NCBI RefSeq assembly: GCF_002929535.1
Contig: NZ_PJJO01000043.1
Coordinates: 1-45,299, forward strand
Length of the DNA: 45,299 nt
Direction of reading: 5' to 3'
Source: Cryobacterium sp. Y11
GTDB taxonomy: Bacteria > Actinomycetota > Actinomycetes > Actinomycetales > Microbacteriaceae
The position numbers and the translations under genes were made by a program. Shown here piece after piece: positions 1 to 10,859 of this stretch; position 1 is the stretch's first letter; every line of letters begins with the position of its first letter. The notes beneath the pieces are model-generated. The model was given only the letters and a program-made list of their open reading frames with translations, did no database searches and was not told the origin of the DNA.

Positions 1-219
1 CGCACCTTTGGGGTACGTATAGATACATTACGGTCAGAACAACCACCCGTCAAAACGCCCCCCACCCGGGCGTGTCGCCAACCAGGGCTGAAGACGCGTG
101 CCGATACTGGGCCCACCGTATGAACCGGGGCCAAGTTGAGAAACTGGGCCCATGGACGGGGCCCGGGCCCCGTCCATGGGCGATCGGTGGGATGGGCCCG
201 GGCATCCGCTTGGAGGGGG
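1..219. other. Gene-free stretch downstream of the GNAT gene
   Basis: I see no convincing coding region here. The stretch lies beyond the 3' end of the minus-strand acetyltransferase gene. It is rich in GGGCCC and contains the large palindrome listed separately. Short open frames in it are GC-rich and have no recognisable motif. Confidence 0.6.
148..181. terminator. 34-bp perfect GC palindrome, probable transcription terminator
   Basis: A perfect inverted repeat with arms of 17 bases (left arm begins GCCCATGGACGGGGCCC) and no spacer. It lies about 40 bases beyond the stop codon of the minus-strand acetyltransferase gene, where a terminator would be expected. There is no clear T-tract, so a hairpin-type terminator or 3' stabiliser is inferred. 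The core ACGGGGCCCGGGCCCC recurs in the argF-argG gap. Confidence 0.5.
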
Positions 220-798
220 TTAGAGGGTGGGGGCGAGGGCCACGAAGAGCTCGCTGACGGAGGTGTAGTACTGGTCGGTTCTACCCTTGTGCGTCATACC
301 GATGCGCAGACAGACTCGTTGGGACGGGCGATTGCTCGGGGTCGTTACCGCCACGACTCGATCGAGTCCGGTCTTCCAACCCTCGGCCAGAACAGCGGAT
401 GCCGCTTCGGTCGCGTAGCCGTGGTTCCACGCGTTCGGGTGAAAGTGCCAGCCAATCTCGGTATCCCCCGATGGCACGAGCGGAGTGACCGGGCTCGACG
501 CCGGAATCGACTTCAGCAGAAGATTGCCAAAGATTTCGCCGGTGTCGGCATCCGTTACCGCCCTGATGGCGTGAATGGGATGCTCCATGCCCTGCCAGCG
601 CGTGATCACAGCGATCGCCTCGGCGCGGTCGGTCATCACCCGCGGATGCAGCCCGATGTGCTGTTGCACGGACCACAAGGAGTACAGCCCGAAGATAAAG
701 TCGGTGTCATCAAGGGTCCAGGGGCGCAGCAGCAGGCGTTCGGTTCGAAGAGTTTCCACGAGGTCATCTTGCCACCCGCAGCTCACGACTCTCTGCAC
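220..798 (-). CDS. GNAT family N-acetyltransferase (RimJ/RimL-like)
   Basis: A 192-residue cytoplasmic protein. The opening ETLRTERLLLRPW followed by D-D-T-D-F matches the start of the RimJ/RimL branch of the GNAT family, which transfers acetyl groups from acetyl-CoA to protein N-termini or small molecules. The motif A region is visible as GWHFHPNAWNHGYATEA (about residues 117-133), and N-x-x-S-Q-R-V-C-x-x-I-G (about 156-168) is the usual end of the fold. The listed start is GTG at 798; a second in-frame GTG at 759, just before ETLRTERL, is also possible because neither has a strong ribosome-binding site. It is a single gene downstream of tyrS. The substrate cannot be read from the sequence. 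Confidence 0.82.
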   Translation of the reverse strand: MQRVVSCGWQDDLVETLRTERLLLRPWTLDDTDFIFGLYSLWSVQQHIGLHPRVMTDRAEAIAVITRWQGMEHPIHAIRAVTDADTGEIFGNLLLKSIPASSPVTPLVPSGDTEIGWHFHPNAWNHGYATEAASAVLAEGWKTGLDRVVAVTTPSNRPSQRVCLRIGMTHKGRTDQYYTSVSELFVALAPTL

Positions 799-876
799 CG
801 GAGCCGCAGTACCGAGTGAAGAGCGAACGACGCTTCCGCAGCAACACTGCGCAAAAACCGCTCCCGAACCACAAAG

Positions 877-2178
877 CTATTCGATGAAAATGCCGGCGAG
901 CGTCTTCTTGCCGCGCCGCAGCACCGCTACTCCCCCGGGAAGCGCCGATCCTTCAATGGTCAAGTCAACACTGGTGACCTTCTCGTTGTTCAGATAGACC
1001 CCACCCTGCTGCACCGCCCGACGAGCCTCGCCAATGCTCTTCGACAGTTCGGTGTCGACGAGCAGCTGCAGCACGGTCGCGTGCGGCGCCGTCGTGGTGT
1101 GTGGAAGTTCGCGCAGCGCGGCCTCGAGGGTGTCCGGGTCGAGTTCGGCAAGGTCGCCCTGGCCGAACAATGCCTCGGCGGCCTGGATGGCAGCATCCGT
1201 CGCCGCTTGGCCGTGCACGAGCCTGGTCACCTCGAGCGCGAGTCGGCGCTGCGCTTCACGACGGAAGGGTTCGTTCTGCACGAGCTTGGCAAACCGCTCA
1301 ATGTCGACGCGCGCGAGGAAGGTGAATACCTTGAGCCGAAAGATCACGTCGGCATCATCGGTGTTGAGCCAGAACTGGTAGAAGGCGTAGGGGCTCGTGA
1401 GATTCGGGTCGAGCCAGACCGCGTTTCCCTCGCTCTTGCCAAATTTGGTGCCGTCGCTGTTGGTGATCAACGGCGTACCGATGGCGTGCACCGTGCCACC
1501 TTCGGCACGACGGATGAGATCGGTTCCGCTCGTGAGATTGCCCCACTGATCGCTGCCGCCGGTTTGCAGCACACACCCGTAACTCCGGAACAGCTCGAGG
1601 TAATCCAGGCCCTGCAGAATTTGGTAGCTGAATTCGGTATAGCTGATACCGGCGTCGGAATTCAGGCGCGCACTGACGGCATCTTTTTTGAGCATGGTGC
1701 CCACGCGGTAGTACTTGCCGATTTCGCGCAAAAAGTCAATCGCGGTCAGCGGAGCGGTCCAGTCCAGGTTGTTCACCAGGGTGACGGCATTGTCTCCCTC
1801 AGAGCTGAGGAACCGCGAGACCTGCGCCTGCAGGTAACCCACCCACTCGGCGACAGTGTCGGTCGGGGTCAGGGTGCGCTCGGCGGTGGGGCGCGGGTCG
1901 CCGATAAGTCCGGTCGAACCGCCGACCAATCCCAGCGGATGATGCCCGGCCAGTTGCAAGCGCCGCATCAGCAGCAGCTGCACCAGGTTGCCGAGGTGCA
2001 GGCTCGGCGCGGTCGGATCGAAGCCGCAGTAGTAAGTGATCGGTCCGCCATCGAGCAGCGCCTTGAGGTCGGTCTCGTCGGTGGAGACGTGCACGAGGCC
2101 GCGCCAGTTGATCTCCTCCCAGACGGAGTCGAAGGCGGGATCATTGGTCTGCTGGGCGAGGATGGTGGGGTCTGACAC
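877..2178 (-). CDS. tyrS: Tyrosine--tRNA ligase
   Basis: A 433-residue class Ic aminoacyl-tRNA synthetase that charges tRNA-Tyr. The HIGH-type signature is HLGN (61-64) and the KMSKS-type loop is KFGKS (245-249), both typical of bacterial TyrS. The conserved YTEFSYQILQGLDYLELF stretch of the tyrosine-binding site follows residue 180. The C-terminus carries an S4-like RNA-binding domain (about 370-433, SIGEARRAVQQGGVYLNNEKV region). Length is normal. The start is GTG at 2178; a TAATCT hexamer ends 6 bases upstream and there is no Shine-Dalgarno sequence, which suggests leaderless translation. No T-box leader is present. Confidence 0.97.
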   Translation of the reverse strand: MSDPTILAQQTNDPAFDSVWEEINWRGLVHVSTDETDLKALLDGGPITYYCGFDPTAPSLHLGNLVQLLLMRRLQLAGHHPLGLVGGSTGLIGDPRPTAERTLTPTDTVAEWVGYLQAQVSRFLSSEGDNAVTLVNNLDWTAPLTAIDFLREIGKYYRVGTMLKKDAVSARLNSDAGISYTEFSYQILQGLDYLELFRSYGCVLQTGGSDQWGNLTSGTDLIRRAEGGTVHAIGTPLITNSDGTKFGKSEGNAVWLDPNLTSPYAFYQFWLNTDDADVIFRLKVFTFLARVDIERFAKLVQNEPFRREAQRRLALEVTRLVHGQAATDAAIQAAEALFGQGDLAELDPDTLEAALRELPHTTTAPHATVLQLLVDTELSKSIGEARRAVQQGGVYLNNEKVTSVDLTIEGSALPGGVAVLRRGKKTLAGIFIE

Positions 2179-2184
2179 GCGTTC

Positions 2185-2190
2185 AGATTA
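2185..2190 (-). promoter_or_regulatory. Likely -10 hexamer of leaderless tyrS
   Basis: On the minus strand TAATCT is followed by GAACGC and then the GTG start of tyrS. A TANNNT hexamer 6-7 bases before the start codon with no ribosome-binding site is the usual layout of actinobacterial leaderless genes. No -35 element is convincing. Confidence 0.5.
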
Positions 2191-2246
2191 CCAGCCGCGG
2201 GGTCTCGTCGAATTGCCGGCGGCATCCGCTTGTTTGCAATTCAGTC

Positions 2247-2275
2247 TTGAGACTATATTTGAATTGATTTAGCCT
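2247..2275 (+). promoter_or_regulatory. Promoter with two palindromes before the SatD-like gene
   Basis: TTGAGA (2247-2252) and TAGCCT (2270-2275) are separated by 17 bases, giving a plausible sigma-70-type promoter. The -35 box lies inside an inverted repeat AGTCT-TG-AGACT (2243-2254). The -10 box lies inside a second imperfect one, TTTAGCC-TAT-GGGCTGAA (about 2268-2285). Two dyads over the promoter suggest an operator, perhaps for the HTH protein encoded immediately downstream. This regulation is inferred. Confidence 0.45.
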
Positions 2276-2316
2276 ATGGGCTGAATTACAGTGAATGCAG
2301 GACGGAGCCTCAGACC

Positions 2317-2958
2317 ATGTTTGTCATCACCGCTGACCAAATCGACAGCCGTAACGATCACGATCGAGCGCGCGACATGATCGCCCGGCTCCTGGCGCAG
2401 AGCCCGCACGCCTTCAGCCTGCCACCCGATCAGACCGCCGGCGATGAGATTCAGCTGCTCGTGCCTGCGGCTGAGCCCACCCTCGATGCCATTCTCACGC
2501 TGCATCGTTCGAGCCATTGGAGCGTTGGGCTCGGCGTGGGAACCGTGCGCACTCCCCTGCCGGAGTCGACCAGGCAAGCCACCGGCGGCGCGTTCATCGC
2601 GGCCCGCGACGCCGTGCTCCGGGCGAAAAAGACCGAGGCACACTTTGCGCTTGAGGCCGGTCAGACGGATGACACCGCCGGCATCGAGGCGCTCCTGACC
2701 ATGCTGCTGCTGCTGCGTCAACGCCGCACCCCCCAGGGCTGGCAGGCCGGTGATCTGTTCGAAAGTGGACTGGCCCAGACCGACATCGCCGCCCGGCTCG
2801 GTATTACCACCGGGGCCGTGAGCCAACGCCTCAAGGCCGCGCAGTACCGCGTCGAACAGGCGGCGCGACCGGCGTTGGTTAGGCTGCTAGAGCAGCTCGA
2901 TGTTGCCCCGAACGACGGCACGACCGAAAAGGCCAATACCGAAATGGACAGTGCATGA
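2317..2958 (+). CDS. SatD-like helix-turn-helix protein
   Basis: A 213-residue protein without membrane segments. The opening MFVITADQIDSRNDHDRA resembles the SatD family start, in which a GDxxxSR-type motif is followed by DR. The C-terminal third has a helix-turn-helix: FESGLAQTDIAARLGITTGAVSQRLKAAQYR (about 150-180), of the sigma-region-4/LuxR kind. It overlaps the next gene by 4 bases (ATGA), so the two are translationally coupled. SatD was named from a Streptococcus acid-tolerance locus, and its role is poorly defined. A DNA-binding, possibly autoregulatory function is inferred from the HTH and the palindromic promoter. Confidence 0.65.
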   Translation: MFVITADQIDSRNDHDRARDMIARLLAQSPHAFSLPPDQTAGDEIQLLVPAAEPTLDAILTLHRSSHWSVGLGVGTVRTPLPESTRQATGGAFIAARDAVLRAKKTEAHFALEAGQTDDTAGIEALLTMLLLLRQRRTPQGWQAGDLFESGLAQTDIAARLGITTGAVSQRLKAAQYRVEQAARPALVRLLEQLDVAPNDGTTEKANTEMDSA

Positions 2959-3554
2959 CCTTCACAGTTCTCACGTTTTTGTACTGGGCTGCGTTGCTCC
3001 TGGTAACGCTCGCCACGCTCACCTGCGCCGCGATCGCCTTCAAACTTCACCGGCAGCTCTACGCCATGGCCGCAGCGACCGGTCTCATCGTGGCGCTCGT
3101 GCTCGCCGCTATACCCGTCGGCCCTGGCCCGAGCGCCTTCGGTATCGTGCTCGGCATGCTCGCGCTGGCCCTCGCCGTGATCGGCGGCGGACCGATCGCG
3201 GTACTCGCCCTCGACCTCGCCACCAACAACTCAGTGCCGCCCGGCCAGCATGGCGGAATCATGGTGCTGAACGCCGGAAAACCAGCCCCGACCATGGCCG
3301 GCGTCAATGACCCAGAAGCCCACGAAGTGCTGCGCGGTGGCGTGACCATCGGCGTCCTGGAACGTCTCGCCGTGGCCGGCGCGATCTTGGCCGGGTTTCC
3401 CGAGGCCATCGCCGTGGTCGTCGCCATCAAGGGTGTCGGCCGGTTCACCGAACTGGCAGCGGCCGAATCGCGCGAGCGGTTTATCATCGGCACGCTGACA
3501 AGCCTGATCTGGGCCTGTGCCTGCGCCGCCCTGGTGCCGATGGCCCTGGCCTAG
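2955..3554 (+). CDS. Integral membrane protein paired with the SatD-like gene (DUF3307-like tail)
   Basis: A 199-residue membrane protein with about four to five hydrophobic helices: near the N-terminus, around residues 35-55, 57-80, 130-155 and 178-197. Its C-terminal half contains TIGVLERL, KGVGRFTEL and RFIIGTLTS. This resembles the G-x-x-I-G-x-L-E-R ... RF-x-E-L ... E-Y-F-I-I-G-T-L-x-S pattern at the end of DUF3307-type proteins, which are often encoded beside SatD genes. The start overlaps the stop of the SatD-like gene. The function is unknown; membrane location and partnership with the upstream regulator are inferred. An extramembrane loop around residues 95-120 holds GGIMVLNAGKPAP. 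Confidence 0.65.
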   Translation: MTFTVLTFLYWAALLLVTLATLTCAAIAFKLHRQLYAMAAATGLIVALVLAAIPVGPGPSAFGIVLGMLALALAVIGGGPIAVLALDLATNNSVPPGQHGGIMVLNAGKPAPTMAGVNDPEAHEVLRGGVTIGVLERLAVAGAILAGFPEAIAVVVAIKGVGRFTELAAAESRERFIIGTLTSLIWACACAALVPMALA

Positions 3555-3752
3555 GGCCTGTCTAACCGCGTGCCGGCTTCGCTGCGTGCCGCCGATGCGG
3601 TGAAACGGATGCTTCCCCCGACACCGACAATCGCTACGGGTACTCGGTTCCCCCGCCAACCTTGCTCACTCCAGTTCGTGGTCCGGCCCCGAAGTCGGCC
3701 CGATGCGCTGGCAGCTCAAGGTCGAACGAGAAGCGGCGCAAAATGACAGGCT
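3555..3752. other. Short gene-free gap between convergent genes
   Basis: No supported gene. The gap lies between the 3' ends of the plus-strand membrane-protein gene and minus-strand argH. I see no hairpin with a T-tract. It contains one copy of the abundant CGGATGC heptamer near 3605. Confidence 0.5.
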
Positions 3753-5198
<1,446 letters not shown>

Positions 5199-6398
5199 CT
5201 ACTTGCTGGTGGCGTCGCGGCGAGCCGCGATCTTGCTCGGCAGCGACCACAGCTCGATGAAGCCCTTGGCCATGGACTGGTCGAAGGAGTCGCCGGTGTC
5301 GTAGGTGGCGAGGTTGAAGTCGTAGAGGCTTGTCGTGCTGGAGCGACCGGTCACGACGGCGGTGCCGGCGTGCATTTTCAAGCGGATGTCGCCCGTCACG
5401 TGCTTCTGGGTGTCCTCGATGAACACGTCAAGGCTCTTCTTCAGGCCCGAGAACCACAGACCGTCATAGACGAGCTCGGCCCATTTGCTCTCAACGCCGC
5501 GCTTGTAACGGGCAACGTCACGCTCGACGGTCATGTTTTCGAGCTCTTCGTGCGCGGCAATCAGGGCGATGCCGGCCGGCGCTTCGTAGATCTCTCGGCT
5601 CTTGATGCCGATGAGACGGTCTTCGACGATGTCGATACGGCCGACACCCTGATCGCCAGCGAGACGGTTCATCAGCTGAACCATCTGCAGCGGCGTGACC
5701 TTCTTGCCGTCGATGGCGACGGGCACACCCTGCTCGAAGGAGATGACAACCTCGGTCGGGGCGCGGGTGACCGACGGGTCCTGCGTGTAGGTGTAGAGGT
5801 CTTCAATCGGCGCGTTCCACGGGTCTTCAAGGAATCCGGTCTCGACGGCGCGACCCCAGACGTTCTGGTCGACCGAGTACGGGCTCTTCTTGGATTGCGT
5901 GATGGGCAGGTCGTGCTTGGCGGCATACTCGATCGCCTTGTCGCGGGTGAGCGCGAAGTCGCGCACCGGGGCGAGCGAAGTCAGCTCGGGGGCGAGGGCC
6001 GCGACGGCAGCTTCGAACCGAACCTGGTCGTTGCCCTTACCGGTGCAGCCGTGGGCGACGCTGTCGGCGCCGAGTTCGCGGGCGGTGGAGGCGAGGTACT
6101 TGGCGATCAGCGGGCGGCTGATGGCTGAGACGAGCGGGTAGCGCTTCTGGTATAAAGCGTTTGCCTTGAGCGTTGGCACGATGTAGTCGTTGGCAAACTC
6201 GTCCTTGGCGTCGATGACGATGGATTCGACGGCGCCGCAGTCGAGGGCGCGCTGACGGATCACGTCCATGTCTTCACCCTCCTGTCCAACGTCGACGGCG
6301 AGGGCTACGACCTCTTTACCGGTGGCATCCTTGAGCCAGCCGATTCCGACCGAGGTATCCAGCCCGCCCGAGTATGCGAGTACAACGCGTTCCGCCAT
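5199..6398 (-). CDS. argG: Argininosuccinate synthase
   Basis: A 399-residue ATP-dependent ligase that joins citrulline and aspartate. The N-terminal P-loop of the PP-loop ATPase family is AYSGGLDTS (8-16). [15 protein letters not shown] (about 115-129) is the conserved citrulline/aspartate-binding segment, and the length is that of type I bacterial enzymes. ATG at 6398 is preceded by AGGGAG (6403-6408), a good ribosome-binding site. The 168-base gap before it, which holds long palindromes, suggests separate transcription or attenuation. Most actinobacterial operons carry argR in this gap; here it is absent. Confidence 0.97.
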   Translation of the reverse strand: MAERVVLAYSGGLDTSVGIGWLKDATGKEVVALAVDVGQEGEDMDVIRQRALDCGAVESIVIDAKDEFANDYIVPTLKANALYQKRYPLVSAISRPLIAKYLASTARELGADSVAHGCTGKGNDQVRFEAAVAALAPELTSLAPVRDFALTRDKAIEYAAKHDLPITQSKKSPYSVDQNVWGRAVETGFLEDPWNAPIEDLYTYTQDPSVTRAPTEVVISFEQGVPVAIDGKKVTPLQMVQLMNRLAGDQGVGRIDIVEDRLIGIKSREIYEAPAGIALIAAHEELENMTVERDVARYKRGVESKWAELVYDGLWFSGLKKSLDVFIEDTQKHVTGDIRLKMHAGTAVVTGRSSTTSLYDFNLATYDTGDSFDQSMAKGFIELWSLPSKIAARRDATSK

Positions 6399-6470
6399 GG
6401 TTCTCCCTAAAATCTTGATCTGTCTAAAGTTTACGTGGTGGGGCCCGCGCCCCCGATCGCTCGCCCTCTA

Positions 6471-6547
6471 CCGCGGACGGGGCCCGGGCCCCCTCCGCGG
6501 GCCCAGTTTATAAACTGAGCCCCGGGTCCGGGCCCAGGCCCCGTCCA
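6471..6547. terminator. Nested GC palindromes in the argF-argG gap
   Basis: At 6471-6500, CCGCGGACGGGGCCC pairs with GGGCCCCCTCCGCGG with one mismatch. At 6504-6517 there is a perfect AT-rich palindrome CAGTTTATAAACTG. GGACGGGGCC (6475-6484) can instead pair with GGCCCCGTCC (6538-6547). The two GC pairings exclude each other, so the transcript could fold in alternative ways between argF and argG. A terminator or attenuator is inferred; a T-tract is missing. Confidence 0.45.
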
Positions 6548-6566
6548 GCCGGTGAGAGGCAGAGCG

Positions 6567-7496
6567 TCAGGCTGCGTTGTGGGCGAGCAGCCAGACCAGC
6601 AGAGCCTTCTGGGCGTGCAGGCGGTTCTCCGCCTCGTCCCAGATAATGCTTTGCAGGCCGTCGATGACCTCGGCGGTCACCTCGTAGCCGCGGTCGGCCG
6701 GCAGGCAGTGCATGAAGTGCGCGCCCGGCTTGGCCAGCGCCATCAGCTCAGCGTCGACCCGGTACTGGCCGAGGTCGCCGAGGCGGGTGGCCTTCTCCTC
6801 TTCCTTCCCCATCGATACCCAGGTGTCGGTGATGACCACGTCGACGCCGGCGACGGCTTCGCGCGGGTCGGTAAACAGCGCGACCGAGCCGCCGGTGCGG
6901 GCGGCGATGGCCGTCGCATCCGCTACGACCTGGTCGTTCGGCGTGTATCCGGCCGGGGAGGCGATGCGCACGTGCATGCCCGCGGTGGCGCCGGCGAGCA
7001 GGTAGGACTGGCCCATATTGCAGGCGCCATCCCCGAGAAAGGCGAGGGTCTGGCCGGCGAGGTCGCCGCGGTGTTCGCGGATGGTGAGCAGGTCGGCGAG
7101 CAGCTGGCAGGGGTGAAAGTCGTCGCTGAGCGCATTAATGACCGGAACCGTGGTTCCGAGCGCCATTTCTTCCAAGCCGGCCTGGCCGTAGGTGCGCCAG
7201 ACGATCGCGGCGACCTGGCGTTCGAGTACGCGGGCGGTATCGGCGGCGGTTTCCTTGCCGCCGAGCTGGCTGTTCGCGGTGCTGATGATGAGCGGGCTGC
7301 CGCCGAGGTCGGCGATACCGACCGCGAATGAAACCCGGGTGCGGGTCGAGGACTTGTCGAAAATGACTGCGACGGTCTGCGGGCCAGCGAGCGGGCGCAC
7401 CGCAAATCGGTCTCGCTTCAGCTCCAGGGCCAGATCGAGAATCTCGGCCTGTTCAGCCGGAGAGATGTCGTCGTCGCGCAGGAAATGGCGGGTCAC
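6567..7496 (-). CDS. argF: Ornithine carbamoyltransferase
   Basis: A 309-residue transferase that makes citrulline from ornithine and carbamoyl phosphate. The carbamoyl-phosphate loop SSTRTR (49-54) and the ornithine-binding HCLP (263-266) are intact. I chose GTG at 7496 rather than the upstream in-frame ATG at 7559. The product then begins VTRHFLRDDD, as in family members, and a GAAAG sequence lies 7 bases upstream. The extra 21 residues of the longer frame have no family resemblance. The argD stop lies 80 bases upstream. Confidence 0.95.
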   Translation of the reverse strand: MTRHFLRDDDISPAEQAEILDLALELKRDRFAVRPLAGPQTVAVIFDKSSTRTRVSFAVGIADLGGSPLIISTANSQLGGKETAADTARVLERQVAAIVWRTYGQAGLEEMALGTTVPVINALSDDFHPCQLLADLLTIREHRGDLAGQTLAFLGDGACNMGQSYLLAGATAGMHVRIASPAGYTPNDQVVADATAIAARTGGSVALFTDPREAVAGVDVVITDTWVSMGKEEEKATRLGDLGQYRVDAELMALAKPGAHFMHCLPADRGYEVTAEVIDGLQSIIWDEAENRLHAQKALLVWLLAHNAA

Positions 7497-7576
7497 GGTG
7501 TCACTTTCGTTGGTATTGCTACTGATTGGCAAACGGATGCCGCTCGCGCGGCCTCGCACAGTGGGATTCGTTCAGC

Positions 7577-8767
7577 CTAGAGGCTGGCCAGAGCTCGCCC
7601 GAACCGCTCTTGGAAGTCGGCAAGTTCGGCGTCGCCCACAAGGAGCGGCGGGGCGATGCGAATGCTCGTCTCATTGGCGGCGTTGATGATCAAGCCATTG
7701 GCGAGGGCGGCCGCGCCGAGCTTCAGGGCGACCGGCTCGGTCAGGCCGATACCGAGGAGCAGGCCGCGCCCACGTATCTCGTCGATTAACGGCGAATTGA
7801 AGGCGAGAATGATCTCGCGCAGTTGCTGGCCCCTGAACGTTGCGTTGGCGGCCAGGTCGTCGCGTTCGATCACCCCGAGCACCGCGTTCGCTGTCGCGGT
7901 GACGAGCGGGTTTCCGGCAAAGGTCGAGCCGTGCTGGCCACGGCGGAACAGCTCGGAGGCCCACCCGAAGGTGACCAGCGCGCCAATGGGAACGCCGCCG
8001 CCCATGCCTTTGGCGATGGTGACGGCATCCGGAAGAATGTCGGCGTGGTTGTAGGCGAACCACGCGCCGGTGCGGGCGATGCCGGTCTGGATTTCGTCGA
8101 GAATGAGCAGCACGCCGTGCTCGGTGCACAGCTCGCGGGCTCGCTTGAGATACCCGTCTGGCAGGTCGATCACGCCGGCCTCGCCCTTGACCGGTTCGAG
8201 AAACAGGGCGGCGACGGTGTTGTCGATGGTCGCTTCGAGCGCCGTGATTGTGCTGTCGATGTGTTCGACACCGCCGGGGACGGGTTCGAAGGGCTCGCGC
8301 ATGCGGGGCTTGCCCGACAGTGCCAGCGCGCCCATCGTGCGGCCGTGGAAGGAGTCGTGCAGCGAAATGATGCGGGTGCGATGGCCCGTGTTGTTGAGTC
8401 TGGCCAGTTTGAACGCGGCCTCGTTGGCCTCCGCGCCGGAGTTGCAGAAGTACACGCGGCCCGCGTCTCCCGCGCCGGTGAGGCGCTTGAGGCGTTCGGC
8501 CAGTTCAATCTGCGGCGGCGTGGCGAAATAGTTGGAGACGTGGCTGATCGTGCCGATCTGCTTGGTCACGGCAGCAACGACCTCGGGATGCGCGTGCCCG
8601 AGCGAATTCACGGCGATGCCGGCGAGAAAGTCGAGATACTTCGTGCCCTTCTCGTCCCAGACGTAGCAGCCCTCGCCGCGCACGAGCATCGCCAGCGGTG
8701 GACTGAACGTGCGCATCATCGAATCGGCGAACCGATCCTGCCAGGGTTTTTCTTCGGGCGTGGTCAT
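7577..8767 (-). CDS. argD: Acetylornithine aminotransferase
   Basis: A 396-residue class III aminotransferase that transfers an amino group from glutamate to N-acetylglutamate semialdehyde. [15 protein letters not shown] (109-123) binds the cofactor phosphate. [12 protein letters not shown] (223-234) is the aspartate region that contacts pyridoxal phosphate, and K253 in TIAKGMGGG is the Schiff-base lysine. ATG overlaps the argB stop by 4 bases (ATGA), so translation is coupled. Confidence 0.96.
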   Translation of the reverse strand: MTTPEEKPWQDRFADSMMRTFSPPLAMLVRGEGCYVWDEKGTKYLDFLAGIAVNSLGHAHPEVVAAVTKQIGTISHVSNYFATPPQIELAERLKRLTGAGDAGRVYFCNSGAEANEAAFKLARLNNTGHRTRIISLHDSFHGRTMGALALSGKPRMREPFEPVPGGVEHIDSTITALEATIDNTVAALFLEPVKGEAGVIDLPDGYLKRARELCTEHGVLLILDEIQTGIARTGAWFAYNHADILPDAVTIAKGMGGGVPIGALVTFGWASELFRRGQHGSTFAGNPLVTATANAVLGVIERDDLAANATFRGQQLREIILAFNSPLIDEIRGRGLLLGIGLTEPVALKLGAAALANGLIINAANETSIRIAPPLLVGDAELADFQERFGRALASL

Positions 8768-9675
8768 GCCGGTACTACCTCCGTGCCGATGCCGCTTCCA
8801 GTGAAAATTTCGAGCAGGATCGAGTGCGGCACTCGCCCGTCGATGATCGCGGCCTTCGCCACGCCGCCGTCGACGGCGTCGAGACAGGCCGTCATTTTGG
8901 GAATCATGCCGGACTCCAGCGCGGGCAGCAGGCCGCGCAGTTCGGTCACGTCGATGATCGACACGAGCGAATTCCGGTTCGGCCAGTCGCGGTAGAGCCC
9001 GGCGACGTCGGTGAGAATGACAAGTTTGGCTGCGCCCAGCGCGATTGCGAGTGCGGCAGCAGCAGCGTCGGCGTTGACATTCAGGGACTGGCCAGGGACA
9101 TCCGTATCGGGTGCGATCGAGGAGACCACCGGAATACGGCCGGCCGCGAGCTGGGCGAGCACCGCTTCGGGGTCGACGCCGATGACGTCGCCAACGAGTC
9201 CGAGGTCAACCTCTTCGCCGTCGATGACCACGCCGCGGCGCCGCCCACGGAACAGGCCGGCGTCTTCACCGGAGAGCCCGGCGGCGAGCGGGCCGTGCTG
9301 GTTGATGTGGCTGACCAGGTCGCGGTTGATCTGGCCGGTGAGCACCATACGCACCACGTCCATTGCTTCGGGCGTTGTCACCCGGTAGCCGCCACGAAAC
9401 TCGCTCTCGATGCCGAGGCGCGCCAGCATGGCGGAGATCTGCGGGCCGCCGCCGTGCACGACGACCGGGCGGATGCCGGCGTAGCGCAGGTAGACCATGT
9501 CTTCGGCGAATGAGCGTTGCAGCTCTTCGCTCACCATGGCGTTGCCGCCGAACTTGACGACGATGATCTGGTCGTGAAAGCGCTTGAGCCAGGGCAGTGC
9601 TTCGATCAGCGTCGCAGCCTTGACGGATGCTTCGGCCTGGCTGGTTTCGTCAGTTTCGGTGTTGGTATCGGTCAT
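8764..9675 (-). CDS. argB: Acetylglutamate kinase
   Basis: A 303-residue amino-acid kinase that phosphorylates N-acetylglutamate, usually the arginine-inhibited step. The nucleotide-binding lysine is in VVKFGGNAM (39-47); VHGGGPQI follows near residue 75 and [11 protein letters not shown] is the C-terminal conserved block. The frame is open further upstream into argJ, but ATG at 9675 fits the family and lies 2 bases after the argJ stop. Residues 1-25 form a Thr/Glu-rich lead-in before the core. Confidence 0.95.
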   Translation of the reverse strand: MTDTNTETDETSQAEASVKAATLIEALPWLKRFHDQIIVVKFGGNAMVSEELQRSFAEDMVYLRYAGIRPVVVHGGGPQISAMLARLGIESEFRGGYRVTTPEAMDVVRMVLTGQINRDLVSHINQHGPLAAGLSGEDAGLFRGRRRGVVIDGEEVDLGLVGDVIGVDPEAVLAQLAAGRIPVVSSIAPDTDVPGQSLNVNADAAAAALAIALGAAKLVILTDVAGLYRDWPNRNSLVSIIDVTELRGLLPALESGMIPKMTACLDAVDGGVAKAAIIDGRVPHSILLEIFTGSGIGTEVVPA

Positions 9676-9677
9676 GA

Positions 9678-10859
9678 TCAGCTCGAGTACGCGCTGTTCT
9701 CTTCGATGTAGTCGTGGGTGAGGTCGTTGGTCCACAGGGTTGCCGTTTCGCTGCCGGCGTGCAGGTCGATCAGCACAGTTACACCCCGGTGCGAGAGGTC
9801 GACGAGCTCGCGCGGCTGGTCGGGCTCCCCCGCCGTACACACCTGCACGCCGTTGATCGCGACATCAATGCCGTAGGGGTCGAACGCGGCGTCCTTGACC
9901 GGCACTGTTCCGACGGCGGCGAGCACGCGGCCCCAGTTCGGGTCGTTGCCGAAGATGGCCGACTTGAATAGGTTGCTGCGCGAGACGGCGCGCGCCACCG
10001 TGACGGCTTCGTCTTCGGAGACGGCGTTGGTGACCGTAATCGCCACGTCGTGGGCGGCGCCCTCGGCGTCGCCTTGCAACTGCAAGACGAGGTCGCGGCA
10101 GATCTCGACGAGCGCCTGCGTGAATTCGGCCAGGTCGGCCGCTACGCCGCTCGCACCGGAACCGAGCAGACTCACGGTGTCGTTGGTCGACATGCAGCCG
10201 TCGGAGTCGAGGCGGTCGAAGGTGACCCTGGTCGCCGCGCGGAGCGCCGTGTCGAGTTCGGCCGAGTCGAGCACGGCGTCGGTCGTGATGACGACGAGCA
10301 TCGTGGCCAGGCCCGGCGCGAGCATACCGGCGCCCTTGGCCATGGCGCCAATGTTCCAGCCGGCGGCCGAGGTATGCGCGGCCTGCTTCGGGCGGGTGTC
10401 GGTGGTCATGATCGCCTGCGCAGCTAGGAGGCCGGCTGCTGGTGTGGTGGCGGCATCCGTTTCAATAGCGAGGGCGGCGTCCAAGACACCGGCCGTGACG
10501 CGGTCGAGGTCGAGCTGTTCACCGATCAGACCGGTAGAGCAAACCAGAACGTCGCCGGAGGAGATGTCGAGGCGGGTGGCGACGGCTTCGGCGGTGGCGT
10601 GGGTGGTCTGAAAGCCGATGCTGCCGGTGTAGCAGTTGGCGCCGCCAGAATTGAGCACGATCGCGCTGACCCGGCCGTCACTCATCACCTGGGTGCTCCA
10701 GATGACGGGGTTGGCCTGACAGCGGTTGCTGGTGAACACGGTGGCGGCGTTCTGCAGCGGGCCGAGGTTGTGCACGAGGGCAAGGTCCAGTCCGCCGGAC
10801 TTTTTCAGGCCGGCGCTGACACCAGCAGCGGCGAAACCGGCGGGAAGGGTGACACTCAC
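9678..10859 (-). CDS. argJ: Bifunctional glutamate N-acetyltransferase/ornithine acetyltransferase
   Basis: A 393-residue ArgJ enzyme, which recycles the acetyl group between acetylornithine and glutamate. The proenzyme self-cleaves between alanine and threonine in the conserved KGAGMLAP ... ATML region; here this is A185-T186, so the threonine becomes the nucleophile of the beta chain. [12 protein letters not shown] (68-79) forms the oxyanion-region motif. The presence of argJ indicates the cyclic acetyl pathway. The GTG start overlaps the argC stop by 4 bases (GTGA). Confidence 0.96.
   Translation of the reverse strand: MSVTLPAGFAAAGVSAGLKKSGGLDLALVHNLGPLQNAATVFTSNRCQANPVIWSTQVMSDGRVSAIVLNSGGANCYTGSIGFQTTHATAEAVATRLDISSGDVLVCSTGLIGEQLDLDRVTAGVLDAALAIETDAATTPAAGLLAAQAIMTTDTRPKQAAHTSAAGWNIGAMAKGAGMLAPGLATMLVVITTDAVLDSAELDTALRAATRVTFDRLDSDGCMSTNDTVSLLGSGASGVAADLAEFTQALVEICRDLVLQLQGDAEGAAHDVAITVTNAVSEDEAVTVARAVSRSNLFKSAIFGNDPNWGRVLAAVGTVPVKDAAFDPYGIDVAINGVQVCTAGEPDQPRELVDLSHRGVTVLIDLHAGSETATLWTNDLTHDYIEENSAYSS

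Noticed and set aside
2179..2316. T-box or other leader regulating tyrS
   Set aside because: tyrS appears leaderless, and no T-box sequence is present on the minus strand in this gap.
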